DNA of 64,000 nt from Dermatophilaceae bacterium Sec6.4 (GTDB lineage Bacteria; Actinomycetota; Actinomycetes; Actinomycetales; Dermatophilaceae). The notes beneath the pieces were generated by a model, which was given only the letters and a program-made list of their open reading frames with translations, was not told where the DNA came from and did not search any database. Made by a program: the position numbers and the translations under genes. Positions 32,586 through 40,448 of this stretch are shown piece after piece. The stretch's first letter is position 1, and each line of letters begins with the position of its first letter. The stretch covers positions 3,596,001 to 3,660,000 of the forward strand of contig CP144172.1 of the NCBI GenBank assembly GCA_039636865.1, read 5' to 3'.

Positions 32586-33422
32586 TCATGAACCGCCGGC
32601 GAGTTCCGCGGACCGGTGAGCCGCAGACTCGATCGCTGTGAGGAACGCAGCCCGCACCTTGTTGTCGTCCAGTTGCCGCAGGGCAGCCATCGTCGTGCCA
32701 CCCGGGCTGGAGACCTGCTCGCGCAGCACCGTTGGATGTTGACCGGTTTCCTTCAGCATGGTGGCGGCGCCGTACACCGTCTGGACGACGAGCTCGGTGG
32801 ACGTGGCACGCGGTATCCCGAGCAGCACGCCCGCCTCGATCATCGCCTCGACGACATAGAAGATGTAGGCCGGTCCGCTACCGCTGATCGCTGTCACCGC
32901 GTCCAGATAATGCTCGGGCAGGGAGATGACCTTGCCGCAGTCACTCAACAGCCGGGTGGCCGTCGCGAGCTGGTCGGTATCGCAGTGTGCTCCCGGGCTG
33001 ACCGCCGACATGCCCTGGTCGACCAACGCGGGCGTATTGGGCATTACCCGCGCGACACTCGTGCCGTCCGGCAGGTGAGACTCCAGGAACGCTGTGGTGA
33101 TACCCGCCGCCAACGACACCACCAGGGTCTGCGCGCCGAGCCGTGGGCCGATCTGCTCCAGTAGGGCGCGCATGTCCTGCGGCTTCACCGCAATGACGAG
33201 CGTGCCTGCGGCTGCTGCGGCTTCCTCAGCGGGCAGTGCCTGCACGCCGTACCGCCCGGTCAATGCCTCGGTGCGCGCCTCGCTGCGATCACTGATCAGC
33301 ACCGTGGCTGCGTCGCGGCCGCCACGCAACCACCCCGAGAGCAGCGCTTCGCCCATCACCCCCGCACCGAGGATCGCGATGGTGTCCGCGCGCGCAGGCA
33401 CGCTCGATACCTGCTCACTCAT
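32586..33422 (-). CDS. proC: Pyrroline-5-carboxylate reductase
   Basis: 278 residues. It reduces pyrroline-5-carboxylate to proline with NAD(P)H. Visible: IAILGAGVMGEALLSGWL (dinucleotide fold), AVKPQDM, RVMPNTPALVDQGMSA, and the signature AISGSGPAYIFYVVEAMIEAGVLLG, QVSSPGGTT. It lies 10 bases after the proline dehydrogenase gene, so opposite reactions of proline metabolism are encoded together. Confidence 0.95.
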   Translation of the reverse strand: MSEQVSSVPARADTIAILGAGVMGEALLSGWLRGGRDAATVLISDRSEARTEALTGRYGVQALPAEEAAAAAGTLVIAVKPQDMRALLEQIGPRLGAQTLVVSLAAGITTAFLESHLPDGTSVARVMPNTPALVDQGMSAVSPGAHCDTDQLATATRLLSDCGKVISLPEHYLDAVTAISGSGPAYIFYVVEAMIEAGVLLGIPRATSTELVVQTVYGAATMLKETGQHPTVLREQVSSPGGTTMAALRQLDDNKVRAAFLTAIESAAHRSAELAGGS

Positions 33423-33432
33423 CCGCGCTCAT

Positions 33433-34386
33433 TCATCCGCGGCTGACCAGGGATCGCGCGAAGAAGGCGACGTTGGCGGGGCGCTCGGCGAGGCGACGCA
33501 TGAAGTAGCCGTACCACTCGTCGCCGTACGGGATGTAGACGCGCATCTGATGTCCGGCGTCGGACAGTCGCTGCTGCTCGGCGGTGCGGATGCCGTAGAG
33601 CATCTGGTATTCGAAGGAGTCCGAAGCCCGCAGGTACCGGTCGGCGAGCGAGCCCGCGATCTGCACCAGTCGAGGGTCGTGGCTGGCCACCATCGGGTAA
33701 CCGTCACCCTGCATCAGGATCTTCAGGCAGCGCACATAGGAAAGGTCGACCTGCGACTTACTCTGGTAGGCCACGCTGGACGGCTCGTCGTAGGCGCCCT
33801 TGCACAACCGGATCCGGCTACCGGCGGTCGCCAGGTCACGGCAGTCGGCCTCGGTACGGTGCAGATATGCCTGCAGCACCGCACCGACCCACGGGAAGTC
33901 CGCGCGTAGATCGCGCACCCCTTCCAGCGTGGCGTCTGTTGTGGTGTGGTCCTCCATGTCGATGGTGACCGTGGTGCCGGCAGCCTTCGCCGCAGTGCAG
34001 ATCTGCTGCGCGTGCTCCAGGCCGATCTTGTGCCCGTCGTCAGGTAGTGACTGGCCGACCGCACTGAGCTTCACACTGACCTCGACACCGCCGTTCTCGG
34101 TGAGCCCGGCATCCTGCAGCGCCGCCAGCAGGGTCAGGTAGGCATCGCGGGTGCCGCGGGCCTGCTCCAGGTCGGTGCAATCCTCGCCGAGGAAGTCCAG
34201 GGTGCCCAGCAGCCCGTGATCCTGTAGCTCGAGGCTGGCCCGCACGGCTTCCTCGGTGCCCTCACCGGCAACGTAACGACGCACGACGTCACGGGTGACC
34301 GGCGCCTTTTGGACCGTCCGACGCATGGTGTCGTTGCGGGCCAGGCCCAACAAGCCAGCTCTCAGAGTGGCGCTCGGATCGATCAC
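33433..34386 (-). CDS. Proline dehydrogenase (monofunctional)
   Basis: 317 residues, FAD-dependent TIM barrel oxidising proline to pyrroline-5-carboxylate. Visible: VSVKLSAVGQSL, VTIDMEDHTTTDATL, AYLHRTEADCRDL, RIRLCKGAYDEP, VASHDPRLV, YQMLYGIRTAEQQRL, and VYIPYGDEWYGYFMRRLAERP at the C-terminus. The length is that of the short bacterial/actinobacterial form (PruB-like), not bifunctional PutA. The GTG start has AGGAG 6 bases upstream. Confidence 0.95.
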   Translation of the reverse strand: MIDPSATLRAGLLGLARNDTMRRTVQKAPVTRDVVRRYVAGEGTEEAVRASLELQDHGLLGTLDFLGEDCTDLEQARGTRDAYLTLLAALQDAGLTENGGVEVSVKLSAVGQSLPDDGHKIGLEHAQQICTAAKAAGTTVTIDMEDHTTTDATLEGVRDLRADFPWVGAVLQAYLHRTEADCRDLATAGSRIRLCKGAYDEPSSVAYQSKSQVDLSYVRCLKILMQGDGYPMVASHDPRLVQIAGSLADRYLRASDSFEYQMLYGIRTAEQQRLSDAGHQMRVYIPYGDEWYGYFMRRLAERPANVAFFARSLVSRG

Positions 34387-34487
34387 TGGGTGCTCCTAGC
34401 AGTCTCGCCACAAGGGCGGGCGGCGTCGCGCGCACTCCGCGCGACCATGCTCAATCTAGATGCTCGCAGTGACATGTGACACGGCGG

Positions 34488-35423
34488 TCAGCTCACGATG
34501 TCCTTGCGCCCGAAACGCCACCATGCGAGCGCGAAGAATACTGACGAGTAGACCAACGCGACGCCGGCGCCGCGGATCATTCCGTCCCAGTTCACGGCTG
34601 GTCCCAGCGCGTCCAGCCACGAGTATTGGAAGTGGGTCGGAAGGTAATCGCGGTAGGAGCCGAGCGCTGTGATCGCGTCCAGGATGTTGGACACCACCAC
34701 GAGCAGCACCGACCCCCCGACCGCGCCCAGCGGTGCATCGGTGAGCACGCTGAGCAGGAATGCCAGCGCGGCCACCAACAGCGACTGCAAGCTGGCGTAG
34801 CCCACGACGATCAGTAGTCGCCAGATGCCCTCTGCGGTGCCGAAGCTTCCACCGAGCGGCGACTGGGCGGGCGCCCATCCGAAGAACACTCCACCGATCA
34901 GATAGGACCAGATCGGGATCAGCAGGTTGGCACCCAGGCTGAGCGAGAGGGCGACGATGAGTTTCTGGCGCAGTAGTCGCGGGCGCGGGACCGGTATCGC
35001 GAGCAGGTAACGCAGCGATGACCAGCTGGCTTCGCTGGCGACGGTGTCGCCGCAGAAGAGCGCCACGATGACTACGAGCAGAAATGCGGCAGAGGCGAAT
35101 TCGCAGTAGAACGCGAAGTTGCCCGCACCCGCGCTACCGAGGTCGATGAGCGCCGAGCCGGAACCGCCGCCCGCCCCACCCCCAGAACCGCCGGAGCCAC
35201 CACCGGAGCCGCCGCTTCCGTTGTTGACCTTGAGCGCGATCGCGATGATCACCGGCAGCACGAGGAGCAACAGGGCCGACAACTGGGTGCGTCGACGACG
35301 TAGTTGTCGCACGAATTCCACCCGCAGGGCAAGGGTGGCTCCCGGGCGGAAGGAGTCCGGCTGCACCGGAGGTAGGTGCGCAAGGCGGTCGCTGACCCCG
35401 CGCCGAGTGGCAGCGTCACTCAT
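34488..35423 (-). CDS. ABC-2-type transporter permease with Gly/Ser-rich outer loop
   Basis: 311 residues, about six helices (LLLLVLPVIIAIAL, FLLVVIVALFC, SLSLGANLLIPIWSYLIG, SLLVAALAFLLSVL, VGGSVLLVVVSNIL, VALVYSSVFFALAWW). Between helices 1 and 2 is a run of about 30 residues almost wholly Gly and Ser, predicted outside. It overlaps the fusion gene by 8 bases, so it is the membrane partner of the ABC ATPase domain encoded there. Substrate unknown; ABC-2 permeases usually export. Confidence 0.88.
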   Translation of the reverse strand: MSDAATRRGVSDRLAHLPPVQPDSFRPGATLALRVEFVRQLRRRRTQLSALLLLVLPVIIAIALKVNNGSGGSGGGSGGSGGGAGGGSGSALIDLGSAGAGNFAFYCEFASAAFLLVVIVALFCGDTVASEASWSSLRYLLAIPVPRPRLLRQKLIVALSLSLGANLLIPIWSYLIGGVFFGWAPAQSPLGGSFGTAEGIWRLLIVVGYASLQSLLVAALAFLLSVLTDAPLGAVGGSVLLVVVSNILDAITALGSYRDYLPTHFQYSWLDALGPAVNWDGMIRGAGVALVYSSVFFALAWWRFGRKDIVS

Positions 35424-38037
35424 TGCTCATCACCCTTTCGTCGTCAGCTTTCCGCTCGTCGGTTCTTCCTTCGTCACCGACCAGTTGCATGAAGACCTCT
35501 TCCAGCGAGTGACGTGCGGAGATCGGCTCGGCACGGATACCGGCTGCGGCGAGCGCAGCCATCGCGCGTTCGGGCTCGTCCACCGCCAGCTGGGTTGGCC
35601 CGGCGACGGCGCCGACGATCTCGCTCACCGAGCCGCTGGTCACCAGCCGGCCCTTGTGCATCACCACGACATGGCTGCAGGTCTGCTCGACCTCGTCCAG
35701 CAGGTGACTGGACAGCAGCACCGTGCGCCCTGTCTCGGCGTACCGGCGCAGCACTTCGCGCATCTCGATGATCTGCGGCGGGTCCAGTCCGTTGGCCGGT
35801 TCGTCCAGGATGAGCAACTCGGGCAGGCCGAGCATTGCCTGAGCTATGGCTAGCCGCTGCCGCATGCCCTGGCTGTAGGTCTTGACCCGGCGTTCGATCG
35901 ACGCGCCGAGACCCGCGATCTCCAGCGCTGTCTCGAAGTCGGCTTCGTCGTCCGGGCGACCGGTCGCAGCCCAGAACAGTCGCAGGTTCGCGCGGCCGGA
36001 CAGGTGCGGAAGCAGACCCGGCCCTTCGACGAAGACGCCGGTGCGCGACAACACCGACGCGCCCGGCTCGATGAGCTCACCGAAGACCCGGATCGATCCC
36101 GACGTCGGGGCGATCAGACCCATCAGGGTGCGCAGCAGTGTCGTCTTGCCCGCGCCGTTCGGGCCGAGCAGGCCGACGATCTGGCCGGGTTCGACGCGGA
36201 AGGTGACATCGTCGACGGCCCGGTAGCCGTCGGCGTACTCCTTGCTCAGGCGTTCGACGCTGACCGGAATGTCAGTCAGCGCGGGGTCGACCACCCGACG
36301 GTGCCGACGTCGGTAGCCGGCGACGAAAGCGCCGATGAGGAACAGCGCCATCGCGAGCAGACCGGCGATCAGCCAACCCCACGGGTGCGCTGCGCTGCGG
36401 GTCTGCCCGGTCACGGTCGCGAGCTGCAGCTGCGAGTCGGCGAGCGCGATGTCGTACCCGCGGGCGGTCGCCGGCAGCTGGTAGGCGAGGTCGGTCGTGG
36501 CGACCCGCACGACAAGCCGATGCCCGGCGGGCACCTGCTGCACGATGCCGGGCAGCGTCACGGTGACGTCAGTGGGCGTGCCCGGTCGCAACCCGGTGAG
36601 ACGGATCGGCGCGACCAGGCCCGAGGGCAGCGTGTCCTTGCCGTCGGGCGATATGTCGTGCAGCGAGGCGAAGAGCGTGGCGTCGGTCGTCGTTGTCGTA
36701 GTGATGCGCAGCCGCACCGTGGACGAACCCGCGACCAGCACACCCGCGCGCAGCGGCGCACTGGGGAAGGACGCGAACTGACCGGGGACGTTGCTCAGTC
36801 TGCCTGCTCCGGTCAGGGCAGCCGCCTGGCCCAGCAGACCGCCGATACCGGGGACCGCTGTGATGGCCGCGGGGCTGCCGCCGGCGGGTGCGTAGATCGT
36901 GGTGGACGCACCGGCGACGGTGACCGGCTGCTTCTTCGCCGCGCCGTAGCCACCTCGGACCCTGACGGTCTGGTCGATGCTCTGGCCGTTCTGCGCGGAC
37001 AGCGCGGCGCCGGTGAGCGATACGTCGAACGAGCGGTCCAGGGTGCCCTTGCGCATCAGGACCGGGTCGAACCACTTCTCGAGGTATCCCACCAGGTCGC
37101 CGGTGTTCGTGCCGCCATCGTGGCCACCGCTGCGCCAGATCACCTTCACCGGGGTGCCGGTCCTGGCGATCCCTCTGGCATTCGCGTCAGCCTGGCCGAG
37201 CGGGAACAGCGAATCCTGCTCGCCCTGACTCAGCAACGTCGGGGCCTTGATCTTGTCCAGCACGGTGGCCGGGCTGGAGGCGCGCAGCAGCTTCAGGATC
37301 GCGGCATCGGGGACACCGCTGGCTGCGGCCTTCTGGTACGCAGAGCAGACGTCGGGTGCAAACCGGCCGCAACCGTTCTTACCGCCCACTGCGCCCGCAC
37401 CGAAGAGCTGACCGGCCCACAGCTTCTTGAAGACACCCGGCGGCTGTCCCTGCGCCCCGTTCGGGAAGAGGGCCGTGCCCAGGTCGTTCCAGGTGATGTC
37501 GGCGCCGACCGCGTCGACCCGCTGGTCGTATCCGGCGAGCAGCAGCGCCAACCCGCCACCGTAGGACCCCCCTGCGACGCCGACCCGTGGGTCACCTGGC
37601 TTGTCCTTGATGACCTGCGGGAGGGTCGCGAGATAGGAAACCATCCGCTGCGCATCAGCGACCTCGTACTTCGGCGCATCCAGGTGGATGAAGCCACCCG
37701 AACGACCGAACCCCCTTGCTGTGTAGGCAAGTACGACATAGCCGTGCGCTGCGAGGGATTTCGCCTCGCCCGCCAGCTCGGTCTTGGAACCGCCGAAGCC
37801 GTGCGCTAGCAGGATCGCCGGCGCGGGTGTCTTGGCGGGCAGGTACAGGGTCGTGTCGAGCTTTACCGGCGTGTTGCCCTCAGGTGTGCCCGTCATGAAC
37901 TGCGACCGGGTGGCGATCTGCGGGTCGCCGGGGCGGAGCGCGAGGAACGCCGCGGCTGCTACGACGAGCACCACCAGCGCCGCGAGCAGGGCACGGACAG
38001 TGCGCGATCGGGGCGGCCGGATGTGCGGCAGCTTCAT
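35416..38037 (-). CDS. Fusion of extracytoplasmic alpha/beta hydrolase (S15-like) with ABC transporter ATPase
   Basis: 873 residues. Domains in order: membrane anchor or uncleaved signal (about 14-34); alpha/beta hydrolase (about 45-325) with nucleophile Ser158 in AGGSYGGG, Asp275 in GEQDSLFP and His306 in GGHDGG; a beta-rich domain like the C-terminus of X-Pro dipeptidyl peptidases/CocE (about 335-540); a second membrane helix (about 552-575); and a full ABC ATPase (about 590-855) with Walker A GPNGAGKT (625-632), signature YSQGM (721-725), Walker B LLILDE (741-746) and switch His778. The two helices put the hydrolase outside and the ATPase inside. The permease gene follows with an 8-base overlap. 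A hydrolase tied to a transporter suggests processing of the exported substrate or defence against a peptide or ester, but this is inference. Confidence 0.9.
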   Translation of the reverse strand: MKLPHIRPPRSRTVRALLAALVVLVVAAAAFLALRPGDPQIATRSQFMTGTPEGNTPVKLDTTLYLPAKTPAPAILLAHGFGGSKTELAGEAKSLAAHGYVVLAYTARGFGRSGGFIHLDAPKYEVADAQRMVSYLATLPQVIKDKPGDPRVGVAGGSYGGGLALLLAGYDQRVDAVGADITWNDLGTALFPNGAQGQPPGVFKKLWAGQLFGAGAVGGKNGCGRFAPDVCSAYQKAAASGVPDAAILKLLRASSPATVLDKIKAPTLLSQGEQDSLFPLGQADANARGIARTGTPVKVIWRSGGHDGGTNTGDLVGYLEKWFDPVLMRKGTLDRSFDVSLTGAALSAQNGQSIDQTVRVRGGYGAAKKQPVTVAGASTTIYAPAGGSPAAITAVPGIGGLLGQAAALTGAGRLSNVPGQFASFPSAPLRAGVLVAGSSTVRLRITTTTTTDATLFASLHDISPDGKDTLPSGLVAPIRLTGLRPGTPTDVTVTLPGIVQQVPAGHRLVVRVATTDLAYQLPATARGYDIALADSQLQLATVTGQTRSAAHPWGWLIAGLLAMALFLIGAFVAGYRRRHRRVVDPALTDIPVSVERLSKEYADGYRAVDDVTFRVEPGQIVGLLGPNGAGKTTLLRTLMGLIAPTSGSIRVFGELIEPGASVLSRTGVFVEGPGLLPHLSGRANLRLFWAATGRPDDEADFETALEIAGLGASIERRVKTYSQGMRQRLAIAQAMLGLPELLILDEPANGLDPPQIIEMREVLRRYAETGRTVLLSSHLLDEVEQTCSHVVVMHKGRLVTSGSVSEIVGAVAGPTQLAVDEPERAMAALAAAGIRAEPISARHSLEEVFMQLVGDEGRTDERKADDERVMSNE

Positions 38038-38091
38038 CGAATAGCCACCGAAGTCATGGCCCCAGTAAAGACGGCGGGCCTGTGCCCGCGC

Positions 38092-38571
38092 TCAGCAGGT
38101 GTCGTTGTGCCAGAGCTCGCCGAGTTTGACCCACTTCTGACCGGTCTGGTCAAGCTGCGGGTTGTCGTAGGTGTAACTGGCGGAGCCGTGCGTTTCGTCG
38201 GTGATTGCGCCGATATAGGAACGGATCGTCTGTCTGCCGTGTTTCTTGGCCGCCGTCCGGAGTTTTGCTGCGAACCTCACGTGCCCGACCACCTTGCGAC
38301 AGCGGGGGCTCACCGAATCCCATGCGCCGGCAACGTCACCCGCGTTGTATGCCAGCGCGTAGCTGAGAACGGAATTCTGCAGGTCCATCGGCGTGCGCTT
38401 GGCAGGCGCCGTCTTCGGCGCCACCGAGTTGGTCGGCACGGGTGCGCGATCACGACTCGGAGGAACGGCCATGGGTGCGCTGTTGCCCACCGCGCAGGCA
38501 CTGAGCGCGGCAGTCACGGCTAGGCCTATGGAGATCTGACGAATCCGGTGACCGGTTGATCGGGCTGGCAT
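38092..38571 (-). CDS. Putative lipoprotein of unknown function
   Basis: 159 residues. Signal peptide with lipobox (ISIGLAVTAALSAC, Cys about 26), a Pro/Ala/Thr linker, then a compact domain of about 100 residues: LQNSVLSYALAYNAGDVAGAWDSVSPRCRKVV, YIGAITDETHGSASYTYDNPQ, ending in WHNDTC. The layout recalls small NTF2-like/DUF4878-type lipoproteins with a helical start and strands after, and its last Cys could pair with that in PRCRKV. It stands alone between the fusion gene and the formate dehydrogenase genes. Confidence 0.75.
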   Translation of the reverse strand: MPARSTGHRIRQISIGLAVTAALSACAVGNSAPMAVPPSRDRAPVPTNSVAPKTAPAKRTPMDLQNSVLSYALAYNAGDVAGAWDSVSPRCRKVVGHVRFAAKLRTAAKKHGRQTIRSYIGAITDETHGSASYTYDNPQLDQTGQKWVKLGELWHNDTC

Positions 38572-38667
38572 GGGTATCCCCTCGGAGGTGGCATTCGATG
38601 CGATCCGAGGAAGCTACTGGCGAAAGGTACCCCCGTGCAGGAGCCCCTGTGGACAAACCAGTCGACG

Positions 38668-39600
38668 TCAGCCGGCGGCGTGCGCCGGTGTGCGGTCACC
38701 GGCCTCCATGCGCTCGCGCTGCGGCAGCACGACGTACTTGGGGTCCAGCGTCGAAGCCCGACCGGCCTCGAAGATACCGAAGCGCGTCAGGGCGGACCCG
38801 GCCAGCAATGCCGCCCCACTCACGGCACTGCCCCAGCGGCTTCGACGCCCGAAGACGGTGGCTCCGACGGCTCCCGCGATCGTCGCGATCTTCGCGGCCC
38901 GCATCAGCGCGCCCGCCCTGTCCTGGCCGAATGTCTCACTCACGAGGCCGGCGTTGCGAGTCATCGTCTCGGTCATCACAAGTTCGAGGGCCGCTCCGCC
39001 GAGCGCGAGGCGCTGGGCCGGGCCGGCCTGCGCAACGGGCGCCACGAGCAGCCCGAGTCCACCGGCAGCAGATGCAGCCGAACCGACGAAGAGGAACGGC
39101 AACTCGCGCCATACCTCGTGCCATGCGGGTACGGCGGTGTCAGCGATGAGTACTGCGGTATAGGACGCCACACCGGTCCCGAGGACCGCTGCGCCCACGC
39201 CGGACGCCTGCCCGATGCGCGGCACCCGACCGGTCACGTCGCTGAAGGCGGCGACAGCCGCGAGCGGCGTGTACCCGGACAACAACCACGAGCCCATGCT
39301 CATCGGCGAGGTCCACTTCGCGACCCGCAGCATGTTGACAAACCGCGCCGGCCGGCCGAGGTCATGCACGAGGGCACCCAGGGAGGCGCTGATGGCCACG
39401 ACAGCACCGACCCGGCTCACCCGCGCGAGCGCCGGGCGGCCGGTCAGTGCGGCACCGGCAGCCAACCCTGAGGATGCACCCGCGAGTCCGCCCGCAAAGA
39501 GGTACCCCGCGATATCCGGTGCTTTCCAGGTGGGCTCTTTGAGGATCGGCCGCCCGTAGTACGACGTGAACTCCGGCTCCGGATCGCGACGCGGGCTCAT
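38668..39600 (-). CDS. NrfD-like membrane subunit of formate dehydrogenase
   Basis: 310 residues from the ATG at 39600, which overlaps the stop of the iron-sulfur subunit gene (ATGA). Eight or nine hydrophobic segments; GYLFAGGLAGASSGLAAGAAL, LVHDLGRPARFVNMLRV and KWTSPMSMGSWLLS are typical NrfD/PsrC quinone-interacting features. It probably anchors the complex and passes electrons to menaquinone, whose synthesis genes lie elsewhere in the window. An alternative name would be polysulfide reductase NrfD, but the neighbours fix the context as formate dehydrogenase. Confidence 0.9.
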   Translation of the reverse strand: MSPRRDPEPEFTSYYGRPILKEPTWKAPDIAGYLFAGGLAGASSGLAAGAALTGRPALARVSRVGAVVAISASLGALVHDLGRPARFVNMLRVAKWTSPMSMGSWLLSGYTPLAAVAAFSDVTGRVPRIGQASGVGAAVLGTGVASYTAVLIADTAVPAWHEVWRELPFLFVGSAASAAGGLGLLVAPVAQAGPAQRLALGGAALELVMTETMTRNAGLVSETFGQDRAGALMRAAKIATIAGAVGATVFGRRSRWGSAVSGAALLAGSALTRFGIFEAGRASTLDPKYVVLPQRERMEAGDRTPAHAAG

Positions 39601-40448
39601 CGGCGCCCGCCGATGAAGGACACAGCCACGCCGGCCAGGAGCGCGCCCGCAGCCAACCCGGCCTGCTTCCACATGGCAGGCAGGTCACGGGTGGTGACGA
39701 CCGGGTCCGGTGGCAGTCCGTAGACCTCCGGCTCATCCAGCAGCAGGAAGAACGCACCCGTGCCACCGACCCCGTCGTCGGGTGAGTCGCCGTAGAGCCG
39801 CGCCTCGGGCACCCCCTGCTCATGCAGCTCCTCGACCCGTGCAGCGGCCGTCAGGCGCAACGTGTCCAGCTCGCCGTACTGGATCGACTGGGTGGGGCAG
39901 GCCTTCGCGCAGGCCGGCTCGCCGCCGTCGCCGAGCCGGTCGTAACACATCGTGCACTTGAAGACCCGACCGTCGTCCTTGCGCTGGTCGATGACGCCGT
40001 ACGGGCACGCGGACACGCAGTAACCACACCCGTTGCAGATGTCCTCCTGCACCACCACGGTGCCGAATTCGGTGCGGAAGAGCGAGCCGGTCGGGCATAC
40101 ATCCAGGCAGGCGGCGTGGGTGCAGTGCTTGCAGACGTCCGAGGACATCAGCCACTTCATCCCACCGTGTGCGTCGGACTCGGGCACACCGGAGCCGGGC
40201 GGGCTGGTCTCGGTCGCCGGGATCGATTTCTCGATGAAGGCGACATGCCGCCAGGAGTTGGCGCTGAGGTCGGAGGTGTTGTCGAACGACTCCCCGGTCA
40301 GATCCAGGGCGCCGTCACTGGGTATGACATTCCACTCCTTGCACGCGACCTCGCACGCCTTGCAGCCGATGCAGACGGTGGTGTCGGTGAAGAACCCCAT
40401 CCGTGGTTGTCCAGAGGTGCCCGGCATACCTAGATCTACAGCGGTCAT
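39597..40448 (-). CDS. Formate dehydrogenase iron-sulfur (beta) subunit
   Basis: 283 residues with four Cys clusters for [4Fe-4S] centres: CIGCKACEVAC (26-36), CKHCTHAACLDVCP, CNGCGYCVSACP and CTMC...CAKACP. It relays electrons from the catalytic subunit to the NrfD-like subunit. Unlike E. coli FdnH it lacks a clear C-terminal membrane helix motif beyond a last hydrophobic stretch (QAGLAAGALLAGVAVSFIGG), which could serve as a single anchor. Start overlaps the alpha-subunit stop (ATGA). Confidence 0.93.
   Translation of the reverse strand: MTAVDLGMPGTSGQPRMGFFTDTTVCIGCKACEVACKEWNVIPSDGALDLTGESFDNTSDLSANSWRHVAFIEKSIPATETSPPGSGVPESDAHGGMKWLMSSDVCKHCTHAACLDVCPTGSLFRTEFGTVVVQEDICNGCGYCVSACPYGVIDQRKDDGRVFKCTMCYDRLGDGGEPACAKACPTQSIQYGELDTLRLTAAARVEELHEQGVPEARLYGDSPDDGVGGTGAFFLLLDEPEVYGLPPDPVVTTRDLPAMWKQAGLAAGALLAGVAVSFIGGRR

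Noticed and set aside
36004..37809. 601-codon plus-strand frame antisense to the hydrolase-ABC fusion
   Set aside because: Composition is Arg/Gly/Asp rich with no motif, while the opposite strand has complete catalytic motifs.
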